Below, piece after piece: positions 9,950 to 19,076 of a DNA stretch of 64,000 nucleotides. The translations under genes were made by a program, and so were the position numbers. How positions within the stretch are numbered: the first letter of the stretch is position 1; each line of letters starts with the position of its first letter. The notes beneath the pieces are model-generated. The model searched no databases and was not told the DNA's origin. It was given only the letters and a program-made list of their open reading frames with translations. The stretch lies in contig NZ_SEWG01000003.1 in the NCBI RefSeq assembly GCF_004168255.1, forward strand, positions 186,001 through 250,000, given 5' to 3'. Source of the stretch: Mucilaginibacter terrigena (GTDB taxonomy: Bacteria; Bacteroidota; Bacteroidia; Sphingobacteriales; Sphingobacteriaceae).

Positions 9950-11016
9950 TCGGTGGTTTTTGTAAGGTGCTTTTGAATTGATGTAAGGCCGATGATAAGC
10001 AGGCTAAACATTTGTATGGGGTGTAATATTAAATTAAGCAAAACATTTTGCCCGGCCGATAACGAGATCATAACCCGGGTAAGCGCAATAAGCCCTGCCA
10101 TCATCAGGATAAAGTTAAGGTTTAAGGTCATAACAATTAGCGCCGGGCCGCCAATCAGCAGCAATAAATAAATTAAAAAGCCGATGATGTTGTAATTGAA
10201 CGCTGCCAGGAAATTCTTCCCGAAACCTTTTACCGCTTCATTGTAGCTGCTGTACATACGGCAGCTTATCATCCCGTTAGCCAGCAAGGCCTCGCCGTTT
10301 AGTTTAGATACCTTTACCAGTTTCATGATCTCTACATCTTCTACCACCTTGTTTTTAGCCAGTTGATGCCATTGATAGTTTTGGTAGCTTTCGGCGTTGA
10401 ACAACATAAACTGACCGCTGGCTGCGGCAACTGCGGCGCTTTTAATCAGGTACACCAGCCTCAGGGGCAGCAGGTTCAGCAAAATGTAGTGCATCAGCGG
10501 CACCACCATTTTTTCGCCTGGGGTGAGCATGGTTTGGTTGGTGAAAAGGCTCAGCAGGCTTAAATCGCGTAAGTTCATACGGTGCACAGCGCTGTTTATC
10601 AATCCTTTTTCCACTTTCTCATCAGCATCTAAAAACAGGTAATAATCACCGGTGGCGTATTGGGCCAGTTGATGGCAGGCGTAGTTTTTACCAAGCCAGC
10701 CATCGGCAAGGGGCTTGCCTTTTATAACTTTAAAATGATTGTGATTACTGGTGAAAGCTTCACAAAGCGTATAAGTATCGTCGGTAGAGTTATCATCCAG
10801 TATAATAACCTCGTAATTCCGGTAATCCTGCGCGTGGATGGACTGCAGCAGGGAGAGGATGTTATCCGCCTCGTTTCGCGCGGGTATTAATATCGATACC
10901 TTATTTTCATAATGCTTACCAATACGCGGCAGTTTAGGGTTCGATAAAAAATTGAACAGTGTAACCGTAAAGCGCAGTATCAGGAATATAAAGGTTACTA
11001 ATAGGGCGATGATCAC
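9928..11016 (-). CDS. Family 2 glycosyltransferase, probably carotenoid glycosyltransferase
   Basis: The protein has an N-terminal membrane helix (about 2-24), a GT-A domain with the nucleotide-sugar motif DDNSTDD at 74-80 and the metal-binding DxD-like DAD at 130-132, and three C-terminal membrane helices. This layout is shared by glycosyltransferases that glycosylate hydroxy- or carboxy-carotenoids (CruC and CrtQ types). The start is GTG at 11016, which overlaps the upstream acyltransferase stop by one base (TAGTG), and its end overlaps cruF. The genetic context points to glycosylation of the 1'-hydroxyl made by CruF; this role is inferred. Confidence 0.8.
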   Translation of the reverse strand: MIIALLVTFIFLILRFTVTLFNFLSNPKLPRIGKHYENKVSILIPARNEADNILSLLQSIHAQDYRNYEVIILDDNSTDDTYTLCEAFTSNHNHFKVIKGKPLADGWLGKNYACHQLAQYATGDYYLFLDADEKVEKGLINSAVHRMNLRDLSLLSLFTNQTMLTPGEKMVVPLMHYILLNLLPLRLVYLIKSAAVAAASGQFMLFNAESYQNYQWHQLAKNKVVEDVEIMKLVKVSKLNGEALLANGMISCRMYSSYNEAVKGFGKNFLAAFNYNIIGFLIYLLLLIGGPALIVMTLNLNFILMMAGLIALTRVMISLSAGQNVLLNLILHPIQMFSLLIIGLTSIQKHLTKTTEWKGRKI

Positions 11017-11624
11017 TATACTACTGTTTTTATTTGCTGCTGTTTGGCGCTGTTATAATGCTGCTGATAGGCACTTTGCACATCTGTTACATCATGCTCA
11101 GATTTTAAATAAACGTTAACCGTAGGCTTTTTATATTGCAGGTTCTCGATAAAAGTTGCGGCCATTACGGTTTGAAATTTCCCCGCGGCTATTTGCATAA
11201 TTTTTGATAACCCCTTTTCAAAATTCACCTCATCAATAAAATTAGAATGCAGTTTCCCTTGCGGGAATATCAGCACCATATTTTCCGGATCATTTAATAA
11301 TTGGGCGGCGTAATTTAACGATGCCAGCATGTCCCTCGAATTTTTAGTTACCGAGAAAGCTCCTAAATATTTAAAAAAACTCACCTTTTGTACGGTTTCC
11401 TGTATCACCATTACATGAAACCGCTTTTTAAAAACTTTATGGTTGATATAATACATCAGGAAACCATCCCACCAGCTTAAATGATTTGCCAGTAATAATA
11501 CCGACCTGCCCTTATCCACTTCCACCTCATTAAACTTCACCTCATGGAAATTCGTTTTCACTATCCGCAGGATATAACTATGAAAGAACCATGATACGAG
11601 TTTATTTTTCTGCGGATAGATCAT
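11016..11624 (-). CDS. PlsC-like acyltransferase, first of a tandem pair
   Basis: The 202-residue protein carries the glycerolipid-acyltransferase signatures: NHLSWWD (His48, Asp53) and FPQGKLHS for acceptor binding. It is translationally coupled to the glycosyltransferase gene. Acylation of the sugar on a carotenoid glycoside (CruD-like role) would fit the position, as would acylation of a lipid intermediate; the sequence alone does not separate these. It is a paralogue of the next gene, with the same motif spacing. Confidence 0.78.
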   Translation of the reverse strand: MIYPQKNKLVSWFFHSYILRIVKTNFHEVKFNEVEVDKGRSVLLLANHLSWWDGFLMYYINHKVFKKRFHVMVIQETVQKVSFFKYLGAFSVTKNSRDMLASLNYAAQLLNDPENMVLIFPQGKLHSNFIDEVNFEKGLSKIMQIAAGKFQTVMAATFIENLQYKKPTVNVYLKSEHDVTDVQSAYQQHYNSAKQQQIKTVV

Positions 11625-11658
11625 TTTGATTTCGGATTGCGGATTTTCGATTTCGGAT

Positions 11659-12282
11659 TTAATGCTCCACGTCTGTTTGCGCTTTTAACGCTTGTTGGTG
11701 AAAGGTATTTATTTTGGCAATAAGTTCATCAAACGGCACCTCGCCGGCTACTCCGCAATCAAACAAATGGAAGAATACCGATGGTTTCAGGCTTTCAAAA
11801 TAATCTATCAGCGCGCAGTTGTAAACGATCTGGCAGGGACCTTTTATGTTCTTGATAAGGCGCTCTATGCCCTTCTCTACTTTAATTTCGGTAGTATGGT
11901 TCGATCTTAGTTCGCCTTGCGGGAAAACAACCACCAGGTTCTCTGGGTCGTTAAGCAAGCCGGCAGCGTACTGCAGCGATTTTACCATCTCGCGCGATGA
12001 CCTGTTGATAGAGAACCCGCCGAAAAGGTTTAGCAGCATGCGTTTTTTCAGATGGTCTTCCTGCATCATAATGTACAGGTGGCGGTTTAAGTGCCAATAG
12101 GCCAGGTAATTGCCCCAAAGGCCATCCCACCAGCTAAAGTGATTGGACAGCAGCAGTACCGAATGCCCCGGTTTGGGTGTAAATGGCATAACCACCAGCC
12201 GGTTGAAAGCCCTGCGCATGCGGTAACGCATATACATGGCAAACCAGTTGCTAAAAAGCTTTACTCTGCGGGCGGGTATCAT
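11659..12282 (-). CDS. PlsC-like acyltransferase, second of a tandem pair
   Basis: This 207-residue paralogue has the same HX4D box (SNHFSWWD; His48 and Asp53) and the same FPQG motif (VVFPQGELRS) as its neighbour. Both also share an N-terminal amphipathic stretch and the sequence YAAxLLNDPEN, so they arose by duplication. The pair is separated by 34 bases holding a TTTCGGATT-type repeat. Its start overlaps the stop of the upstream hydrolase by four bases (ATGA). Likely an inner-membrane-associated enzyme acylating a lipid or carotenoid glycoside. Confidence 0.78.
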   Translation of the reverse strand: MIPARRVKLFSNWFAMYMRYRMRRAFNRLVVMPFTPKPGHSVLLLSNHFSWWDGLWGNYLAYWHLNRHLYIMMQEDHLKKRMLLNLFGGFSINRSSREMVKSLQYAAGLLNDPENLVVVFPQGELRSNHTTEIKVEKGIERLIKNIKGPCQIVYNCALIDYFESLKPSVFFHLFDCGVAGEVPFDELIAKINTFHQQALKAQTDVEH

Positions 12283-13097
12283 TGCTGTAAATTTACTAAA
12301 TACTCATCCAATTGTTTGGTAACCAGCCAGTGGCCCATATCTACCTCATAAACTTGCGGGTTGTTCAATTTTCCGATAAAAGGCAAAGCCGCCTTCATCG
12401 GGAACAAATTATCGTGCTTGCCAAATATCAACCGGCATTTGATATTATGTCTGTTTATCATTTCGGCTACTTTATTGGTATCGGGCTTTAACAAACGGAT
12501 GAGGTTTAAGGTATAATAAACATCCTGCCGTTTTTGTTCGGTATCAATTTCATTATAGGCTATGGTGTATAGGCTATCGTCAATAAACTTCAGCTTTTTT
12601 AAGTTTTTGAGCAGTGTGGGTGCCAGCCATTTGCTTTTTGTTACGCGCTTAAACAGGTATTGGCCCACCTTTTTAAAAGTTAAAAAATGAAAGCCTTTGT
12701 AAACCGATAATCCGTCGGGGGCCATTAATACTACTTCATCTATCAGGTCGGCGTATTCTTCTATCAGCAGCAAGGCTATGTTTGCGCCGATGGAATAACC
12801 CATTACCGAAAAGCGCTGCCTGCCATAGATATTAAACCATTCTTCCAGGTAAGCCTTGACCATTGGTTTTGGCATACCCGCTACTATCTGCTCTTCGGTC
12901 CAGTCGCCCAGTTTACTGTCGCCATGAAAAAAATGATCGAAACCGTAAACATGGTACTCCTGCAATATGGAGTTTTCCAGCACATGGAACTGGCGGCCCG
13001 TCATCCCGTAACCGTGGAAGGCCAGCATGGGTTTAGTCCCCGTGCCATATTCGTGATAGTGTGCCTTTCCCAGGCCGGGAATATCCAAAAAGCCCAT
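12279..13097 (-). CDS. Alpha/beta-hydrolase fold protein
   Basis: The fold is recognisable from the oxyanion-hole motif HGYG, the nucleophile elbow GYSIG (Ser102 with the start used here) and a late KHDNLFP segment followed by MGHW that supplies the acid and histidine of the triad. Residue composition resembles MhpC/YdjP-type esterases. I chose the ATG at 13097; an in-frame ATG at 13133 lies on the edge of a palindromic element (13132-13227), so the longer form is probably repeat-derived. It heads the run of acyltransferase, glycosyltransferase and carotenoid genes, which suggests a role with acylated lipids. Substrate unknown. Confidence 0.75.
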   Translation of the reverse strand: MGFLDIPGLGKAHYHEYGTGTKPMLAFHGYGMTGRQFHVLENSILQEYHVYGFDHFFHGDSKLGDWTEEQIVAGMPKPMVKAYLEEWFNIYGRQRFSVMGYSIGANIALLLIEEYADLIDEVVLMAPDGLSVYKGFHFLTFKKVGQYLFKRVTKSKWLAPTLLKNLKKLKFIDDSLYTIAYNEIDTEQKRQDVYYTLNLIRLLKPDTNKVAEMINRHNIKCRLIFGKHDNLFPMKAALPFIGKLNNPQVYEVDMGHWLVTKQLDEYLVNLQQ

Positions 13098-13131
13098 AGT
13101 GGCAATATTAAGAATTACTCCTTTAATATAC

Positions 13132-13227
13132 ATGTCATTTCGAACGATAGAGAGAAATCTTCTAAAAGCGACTGGCGGATTTGCAGGTTGTAGAAGATTT
13201 CTCCTCGTACCTCGTTCGAAATGACAT
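13132..13227. repeat. 96-bp palindromic element (ATGTCATTTCGAACGA family)
   Basis: The outer arms are a perfect 16-bp inverted repeat (13132-13147 and 13212-13227). Inner arms GAGAAATCTTCTA (13152-13164) and TAGAAGATTTCTC (13191-13203) are also perfect, so the whole element can fold into one long hairpin with a bulge. It lies upstream of the hydrolase gene. Confidence 0.85.
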
Positions 13228-13268
13228 TTGGGAGAGCATTGTTAGATATATTGAACGCTTCAGTATTT

Positions 13269-13333
13269 AACCACAGAGGACACGAAGTTTTTCTTTGTGA
13301 ACTCTGTGGTTTTCTCTTTGTGGTCTCTGGTGG
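13269..13333. repeat. AACCACAGAG inverted repeat downstream of kdtA
   Basis: AACCACAGAG (13269-13278) is perfectly complementary to CTCTGTGGTT (13302-13311), and a further GTGGT copy follows. This is a low-complexity intergenic repeat of another family; it may also act as a terminator for kdtA, though no long T-run follows in the minus direction. Confidence 0.55.
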
Positions 13334-13342
13334 TTAAAACCA

Positions 13343-14572
13343 CTAATGTCTCTCCTTTATATATTTCCTAATAGCCTCTGTCGCGCCAATATTTTGCTCA
13401 ACATAGTTCTTCGCAATAACAGCCGAGGCGTGGCGGGTATCTTCATCATTCATTAATAAACCGGCTACCGCATTTAATTTATCCTGGCTGTCAATACTAA
13501 ATCCTCCCTTTAATTCTACCAAATCGCGGGCCTCTTTAAACTTATCGTACTTAGGGCCAAATATTACCGGCATGCCAAAAGCCGCTGCCTCCAGTGTATT
13601 ATGGATCCCTGCACCAAACCCACCGCCTATATAAGCGATATCGGCATATTGATATAGTGACGAGAGCATGCCGATGTTATCTATTATAAGATGTGAGACG
13701 TGATCCCGATAGCTATCGGGATTAAGATGTGAGATTTGGGAAAACCTTAAGGTGGTTTCCTTTGGTAAGATGTTTACCAATCTGCTTACCTTATCCTCGC
13801 CTATCTCGTGCGGGGCGATGATGAATTTCCAGTCGGGGTGCTGTGTTATCAATCCGGCAATCAGCTTTTCATCGGCGGGCCAGGTGCTGCCGGCTATAAA
13901 AAGTTTTTGTCCGTTTTTAAACGCGGCTATTTCCGGCAATTCTTTTGGCTGCTGCGCATTGGCCCATACCCTGTCAAAACGGGTATCGCCACTAATGGTT
14001 ACGTTGGTTATGCCCACATTGTGCAGCAAATGTTTTGATGGAATATCCTGCACAAAAAACCAGGTAACCAGTTTCAGCATTTTGCGGTGCAGCCCGCCGT
14101 ACCATTTAAAAAACACCTGCCCGGGCCTGAAAATGCCCGATATAATGTACAATGGCACGTGCTGTTTATGCAATTGGTTAAAAAAATGGTACCAGTATTC
14201 ATACTTGGTAAAAATGGCCATAACCGGGTTTATGGCGCTGATAAATTTTTGAGCATTAGCAGCCCTATCAAGGGGCAAATAATACACAGCATTAGCAAGG
14301 GGTGTATTTTTGCGTGCCTCGTATCCCGAAGGAGAAAAAAAAGTTATTACAATCGCGTGTTGAGGGTATTCATGTTTTACGGCTTCTAAAACCGGCCTGC
14401 CTTGTTCAAATTCGCCTAACGAAGCAAAATGAAACCAGATGCTGGATTTTAACGGTTGCACCTGCTGCAGTCTCCGGCCTTTTATCCATAGTTTGGCTTT
14501 GTTTTTATATAGTGATGCTACATATACTAAAACATAGTATAATGTGATGCCGATGTTATATAGTACAAGCAT
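13343..14572 (-). CDS. kdtA: 3-deoxy-D-manno-octulosonic acid transferase
   Basis: KdtA (WaaA) adds Kdo from CMP-Kdo to lipid A precursor at the inner membrane, a required step of LPS core synthesis. The protein has an N-terminal membrane anchor (LYNIGITLYYVLVYVASLY), an acceptor domain with WFHFASLGEFEQGRP, and a GT-B donor domain with the late motif GGGFGAGIHNTLEAAAFG. I place the start at 14572 because the anchor begins there as in other members; an ATG at 14605 is possible. A repeat-derived stretch (13688-13739) is inserted in frame in the donor domain. Divergent from ugd. Confidence 0.93.
   Translation of the reverse strand: MLVLYNIGITLYYVLVYVASLYKNKAKLWIKGRRLQQVQPLKSSIWFHFASLGEFEQGRPVLEAVKHEYPQHAIVITFFSPSGYEARKNTPLANAVYYLPLDRAANAQKFISAINPVMAIFTKYEYWYHFFNQLHKQHVPLYIISGIFRPGQVFFKWYGGLHRKMLKLVTWFFVQDIPSKHLLHNVGITNVTISGDTRFDRVWANAQQPKELPEIAAFKNGQKLFIAGSTWPADEKLIAGLITQHPDWKFIIAPHEIGEDKVSRLVNILPKETTLRFSQISHLNPDSYRDHVSHLIIDNIGMLSSLYQYADIAYIGGGFGAGIHNTLEAAAFGMPVIFGPKYDKFKEARDLVELKGGFSIDSQDKLNAVAGLLMNDEDTRHASAVIAKNYVEQNIGATEAIRKYIKERH
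13688..13739. repeat. GATGTGAGA-family repeat inserted in frame within kdtA
   Basis: The stretch contains two copies of AAGATGTGAGA(C/T) flanking the palindrome CCCGATAGCTATCGGG. The GATGTGAGAT unit is the same as in the intergenic palindrome between rpsC and rplP (61453-61601). Here it lies inside the kdtA reading frame and encodes SQISHLNPDSYRDHVSHL just before the conserved IIDNIGMLSSLY segment, without breaking the frame. Confidence 0.75.
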
Positions 14573-14636
14573 TTTTGGATTTGTATTATTATCTTCGTCG
14601 GGCATAAAAGTAACACATTAACGCAAAAATAAAATT

Positions 14637-15947
14637 ATGAAAATAGCTGTTGTTGGAACGGGTTATGTTGGACTGGTAACCGGCACTTGTTTAGCCGAAA
14701 CCGGTAACCAGGTTACCTGTGTTGATATTAACGAACAAAAAGTAAAAATGATGCAGGAGGGCAAGCTCCCTATTTACGAGCCCGGCCTGGAGTTGCTTTT
14801 CCATCGTAATATAAACCAGAAAAGGTTATTATTTACCAATGACCTTGCCGCCGCCATTGCAGACGCTGAGATCATTTTCCTTGCCCTGCCAACGCCCCCG
14901 GGTGGTGATGGCTCTGCCGACCTGAGCTATGTTTTAGGCGCGGCAAAAGATATTGCCAAATTAGTTACCGACTATAAAGTTATCGTAACAAAATCTACCG
15001 TGCCGGTTGGCACTGCCGATAAAGTTACCGCGGTTATAAAAGCCAACACTAATGTAGAGTGCGCGGTGGTATCAAACCCCGAGTTTTTACGCGAAGGTGT
15101 GGCGGTTGAAGATTTTATGAAGCCCGACCGCGTAGTTGTTGGTACTACCGATGAACGCGCCCGCAAATTAATGGGCGAGCTTTATGCCCCATACGTACGC
15201 CAGGGTAACCCCGTGATATTTATGGACGAGCGCTCATCTGAATTGACCAAGTATGCCGCCAACTCTTTCCTGGCCACAAAAATATCGTTCATGAACGAGG
15301 TTGCCAACCTTTGCGAACTGGTTGGTGCCGATGTTGATATGGTGCGCCGCGGTATTGGTGCCGATAATCGTATTGGTAACCGCTTCCTGTTCTCGGGGAT
15401 TGGTTATGGCGGCAGCTGTTTCCCTAAGGATGTGCAGGCTTTGGCAAAATCGGCCGAAGAGAACAGGTACGACTTTAAGATCCTTAACTCTGTAATGGAA
15501 GTTAACGAGATCCAAAAGAAAGTATTAGTGCAAAAACTGAAGAAATATTATAACGATGACCTTAAAGGCAAAAAATTTGCCATGTGGGGCCTGGCTTTTA
15601 AACCGGAAACCGACGATATCCGCGAAGCGCCTGCTTTATACATTATTGATGAATTATTAGCCGCCGGTGCAGAGATAACCGTTTTTGACCCTGAGGGTAT
15701 GAAAAATGTTAAAGCTTTGCTTGGCGATAAAATAAAATACGGTACCGACCCTTACGAAACCGCTGCTGGCGCTGATGCGCTATTGATCGTAACGGAATGG
15801 TCGCTGTTCAGGACGCCGGATTTTGAGCGCCTGTCTGAACTTTTAAAAAGTAAGGTTATATTTGATGGCAGGAACCTTTACGATCTGCAAAAAATGATAG
15901 ATCTGGGGTACTATTATAACAGCATAGGCAGAAAAGTAATTAACTAA
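14637..15947 (+). CDS. ugd: UDP-glucose 6-dehydrogenase
   Basis: This NAD-dependent enzyme oxidises UDP-glucose twice to UDP-glucuronate. The Rossmann motif [10 protein letters not shown] is at the N-terminus and the catalytic cysteine is C261 in GGSCFPKD; the C-terminal UDP-binding domain is complete at 436 residues. It is the first gene of a plus-strand nucleotide-sugar operon and its stop overlaps the next start by one base (TAATG), so UDP-glucuronate is passed directly to the decarboxylase encoded downstream. Products feed polysaccharide or LPS synthesis. Confidence 0.96.
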   Translation: MKIAVVGTGYVGLVTGTCLAETGNQVTCVDINEQKVKMMQEGKLPIYEPGLELLFHRNINQKRLLFTNDLAAAIADAEIIFLALPTPPGGDGSADLSYVLGAAKDIAKLVTDYKVIVTKSTVPVGTADKVTAVIKANTNVECAVVSNPEFLREGVAVEDFMKPDRVVVGTTDERARKLMGELYAPYVRQGNPVIFMDERSSELTKYAANSFLATKISFMNEVANLCELVGADVDMVRRGIGADNRIGNRFLFSGIGYGGSCFPKDVQALAKSAEENRYDFKILNSVMEVNEIQKKVLVQKLKKYYNDDLKGKKFAMWGLAFKPETDDIREAPALYIIDELLAAGAEITVFDPEGMKNVKALLGDKIKYGTDPYETAAGADALLIVTEWSLFRTPDFERLSELLKSKVIFDGRNLYDLQKMIDLGYYYNSIGRKVIN

Positions 15948-16933
15948 TGGCAGAACGCAAACGTATCCTTATTACCGGCGCGGCCGGGTTTTTAGGCTCG
16001 CATTTATCCGACAGGTTTATAAAAGAAGGTTACCATGTTATTGGCATGGATAACCTGATAACCGGCGACCTGCGCAACATCGAACATTTGTTTAAGCTCG
16101 AAAATTTTGAGTTTTACAACCACGATGTTTCCAAATTTGTTTACGTGCCGGGCAACCTGGATTACATATTGCATTTTGCATCACCTGCAAGCCCAATCGA
16201 TTATCTTAAGATCCCAATCCAAACCCTAAAGGTTGGCTCGCTGGGTACGCATAACCTGCTGGGTTTGGCGCGCTCCAAAAAAGCCAGGATGCTTATAGCT
16301 TCCACATCAGAAATTTATGGCGACCCTACCGTTAACCCGCAGCCCGAGGAATACTGGGGCAATGTGAATACGGTTGGCCCGCGTGGTGTATATGACGAGG
16401 CTAAACGCTTCCAGGAATCTATCACCATGGCTTATCATACATTTCATGGCTTAGAAACCCGCATTGTGCGCATCTTTAATACCTACGGCCCGCGCATGCG
16501 CCTTAACGACGGGCGCGTTTTACCGGCGTTTATTGGCCAGGCATTACGCGGCGAACCATTGACCATGTTTGGCGATGGCTCACAAACCCGCTCTTTTTGT
16601 TATGTAGACGACCTGATAGAAGGTATTTACCGCCTGCTGCACAGCGATTACGCGCAGCCGATGAATATTGGTAACCCTGATGAGATAACCATCCGAGAAT
16701 TTGGCGAGGAGATCATAAAATTAACAGGTACCGACCAGGAAATGATAAGCCTGCCCCTGCCAACAGATGACCCTAAACAACGCCGCCCTGATATTACCAA
16801 AGCAAGGAATATTTTAGGCTGGGAGCCAAAAGTATCGCGCAGCGAAGGGTTAAAGATCACTTACGAGTATTTTAAATCGCTGCCCGAAAAAGAGATCCTG
16901 CATAAGGATTTTACTTACTATAACAAACAATAA
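15947..16933 (+). CDS. UDP-glucuronate decarboxylase (UDP-xylose synthase)
   Basis: A short-chain dehydrogenase/reductase of 328 residues with the NAD motif GAAGFLGSH and the catalytic pair in YDEAK. The segments [20 protein letters not shown] and [10 protein letters not shown] identify the UDP-xylose synthase group, which oxidises, decarboxylates and reduces UDP-glucuronate to UDP-xylose. Position immediately after ugd with a one-base overlap supports this. Alternative: a related dTDP- or UDP-sugar epimerase, less likely given the neighbour. Confidence 0.9.
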   Translation: MAERKRILITGAAGFLGSHLSDRFIKEGYHVIGMDNLITGDLRNIEHLFKLENFEFYNHDVSKFVYVPGNLDYILHFASPASPIDYLKIPIQTLKVGSLGTHNLLGLARSKKARMLIASTSEIYGDPTVNPQPEEYWGNVNTVGPRGVYDEAKRFQESITMAYHTFHGLETRIVRIFNTYGPRMRLNDGRVLPAFIGQALRGEPLTMFGDGSQTRSFCYVDDLIEGIYRLLHSDYAQPMNIGNPDEITIREFGEEIIKLTGTDQEMISLPLPTDDPKQRRPDITKARNILGWEPKVSRSEGLKITYEYFKSLPEKEILHKDFTYYNKQ

Positions 16934-16986
16934 CGATACCCACGTTTAATATTAACGCGCGTAACAGCATACTTTAAAAACATCTT

Positions 16987-18006
16987 ATGAAAATTTTAGT
17001 GACCGGGGGCCTGGGCTTTATAGGCTCGCACACCGTTGTAGAACTGGTAAACGCCGGGTACGAACCGGTAATAATTGATGACCTTTCAAATTCAAACATC
17101 AAAATATTAGACCAGATCGCTAAAATTATAGGCTATAAACCTGTATTCCATCAGTTTGACCTTTGCGATGCGCAGGCCGTAAAAAACTTTGCGGGTAATA
17201 ACCCCGATATTGCCGGCATCATTCATTTCGCGGCTTCAAAGGCTGTTGGCGAATCGGTGCAGCTGCCCTTAAAATACTACCGCAACAATTTTTATTCGCT
17301 TATAAATATTTTGGAAGCTTACCAGGGTACTGCGTTAAACTTTGTATTCTCGTCAAGCTGTACCGTTTACGGCCAGCCGGATGTTTTGCCGGTAACCGAA
17401 GACGCGCCTGTTAAGGCTGCCGAATCGCCGTATGGTAATACCAAGCAAATTGCCGAAGAGATGCTGAGGGACCTTGTAGCAGCAGGCACCAAATACAAAG
17501 TGGTTGCATTGCGGTATTTTAACCCGGTAGGGGCACACGAAACCGCTTTAATTGGCGAGCTGCCTATTGGGGTGCCGCAAAACCTGGTGCCTTTTATAAC
17601 ACAAACAGCCAGCGGCAAACGCGAAAAACTAACCGTATTTGGCGATAAATACAACACACCTGATGGCAGCTGCGTACGCGATTATATCCACGTTGTTGAT
17701 CTGGCCAAAGCACACGTAGCGGCGCTTAAATTAATGGAACAGGATACTTTTGAGGGGTACGATGTATTTAACATTGGTACGGGTAATGGCTACACGGTTT
17801 TAGAAGTTATTAATGCTTTTGAACAGGCAACCGGCAAAAAATTAAATTACCAGATTGGCCCCCCACGCAGCGGCGATATTGAAAAGGTATGGGGCGAGGT
17901 ATCAAAATCGACCCGGAAGTTACACTGGAAAGCCGAGCGCGATATCGATACCATGATGTCATCTGCATGGGCCTGGGAAAATTATATTACCCAAAATCCG
18001 TTATAA
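16987..18006 (+). CDS. galE: UDP-glucose 4-epimerase
   Basis: GalE interconverts UDP-glucose and UDP-galactose with tightly bound NAD. The protein has GGLGFIGSH at the N-terminus, the SSSCTVYG serine motif, and the catalytic Tyr149/Lys153 pair in YGNTK. The segment NPVGAHETALIGE and the C-terminal domain are typical. At 339 residues it is full length. It follows the decarboxylase gene after 53 bases and is 15 bases from rfbB, so it belongs to the same operon supplying activated sugars for surface polysaccharide. Confidence 0.94.
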   Translation: MKILVTGGLGFIGSHTVVELVNAGYEPVIIDDLSNSNIKILDQIAKIIGYKPVFHQFDLCDAQAVKNFAGNNPDIAGIIHFAASKAVGESVQLPLKYYRNNFYSLINILEAYQGTALNFVFSSSCTVYGQPDVLPVTEDAPVKAAESPYGNTKQIAEEMLRDLVAAGTKYKVVALRYFNPVGAHETALIGELPIGVPQNLVPFITQTASGKREKLTVFGDKYNTPDGSCVRDYIHVVDLAKAHVAALKLMEQDTFEGYDVFNIGTGNGYTVLEVINAFEQATGKKLNYQIGPPRSGDIEKVWGEVSKSTRKLHWKAERDIDTMMSSAWAWENYITQNPL

Positions 18007-18021
18007 CCCAATAACAGCATC

Positions 18022-19074
18022 ATGAAAAAGATAATTATTACGGGCGGCGCAGGGTTTATCGGGTCGCACGTGGTACGGCGTTTCGTAAAAAATTATCCCG
18101 ATTATACCATCATTAACCTGGATAAGCTTACCTATGCAGGTAACCTGGCTAACCTTAAAGACATCGAGCATTCCCCCAATTATCGTTTTGTGAAGGGGGA
18201 TATTGTGGACCTTGAGTTTATAAATAATTTATTTGAGCAGGAACAGCCCGACGCGGTGATCCACCTTGCCGCCGAATCGCACGTGGACCGCTCTATTACC
18301 AACCCGCTGGAGTTTGTAATGACCAATGTGGTAGGTACAGTGAACCTGTTAAACGCCGCTAAAAATATTTGGAAAGGCCAATACGATAAAAAACGTTTCT
18401 ACCACGTATCAACCGATGAGGTGTATGGCACCCTGGGCGATACGGATATGTTTACAGAACAAACCGCTTATGATCCGCATTCGCCTTATTCGGCATCAAA
18501 AGCAAGTTCAGATCATTTTGTAAGGGCCTATTACGATACCTACGGTTTGGGTACGGTTATATCAAACTGTTCAAACAATTACGGCTCATACCATTTCCCC
18601 GAAAAGCTGATCCCGCTTGCTATCAATAACATTAAACAGGGCAAGGCAGTACCCGTTTATGGCAAAGGCGAGAACGTGCGCGATTGGCTTTGGGTTGAGG
18701 ACCACGCAAGGGCTATCGACGTTATTTTCCATAAAGCAGCAGCAGGTTCCACATATAACATTGGCGGCCACAACGAATGGAAAAACATAGATCTCATCAA
18801 ACTGTTGTGTAGCATATTAGATAAGAAACTGGGGCGCGAGGCCGGCGAATCGGCAAAGTTGATCACTTATGTAACAGACAGGGCCGGGCACGATCTAAGA
18901 TATGCTATTGATGCTGCCAAACTAAAAAATGAACTGGGCTGGGAACCATCTATAACCTTTGAAGAAGGCCTGGAAAAAACAGTTGACTGGTACCTTACTA
19001 ATGAGCAATGGCTTAACGATGTTACATCGGGGCATTACCAGGATTATTATAATGAGCAATATACCAACCGCTAA
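18022..19074 (+). CDS. rfbB: dTDP-glucose 4,6-dehydratase
   Basis: RfbB (RmlB) converts dTDP-glucose to dTDP-4-keto-6-deoxyglucose, precursor of dTDP-rhamnose and other deoxysugars. The sequence shows GGAGFIGSHVV, the dehydratase-specific STDEVYG motif carrying the catalytic Asp-Glu pair, and Tyr156/Lys160 in YSASK. The remaining rhamnose genes (rfbA, rfbC, rfbD) are not in the window. It is followed two bases later by the PHP-domain phosphatase gene. Confidence 0.94.
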   Translation: MKKIIITGGAGFIGSHVVRRFVKNYPDYTIINLDKLTYAGNLANLKDIEHSPNYRFVKGDIVDLEFINNLFEQEQPDAVIHLAAESHVDRSITNPLEFVMTNVVGTVNLLNAAKNIWKGQYDKKRFYHVSTDEVYGTLGDTDMFTEQTAYDPHSPYSASKASSDHFVRAYYDTYGLGTVISNCSNNYGSYHFPEKLIPLAINNIKQGKAVPVYGKGENVRDWLWVEDHARAIDVIFHKAAAGSTYNIGGHNEWKNIDLIKLLCSILDKKLGREAGESAKLITYVTDRAGHDLRYAIDAAKLKNELGWEPSITFEEGLEKTVDWYLTNEQWLNDVTSGHYQDYYNEQYTNR

Positions 19075-19076
19075 AA

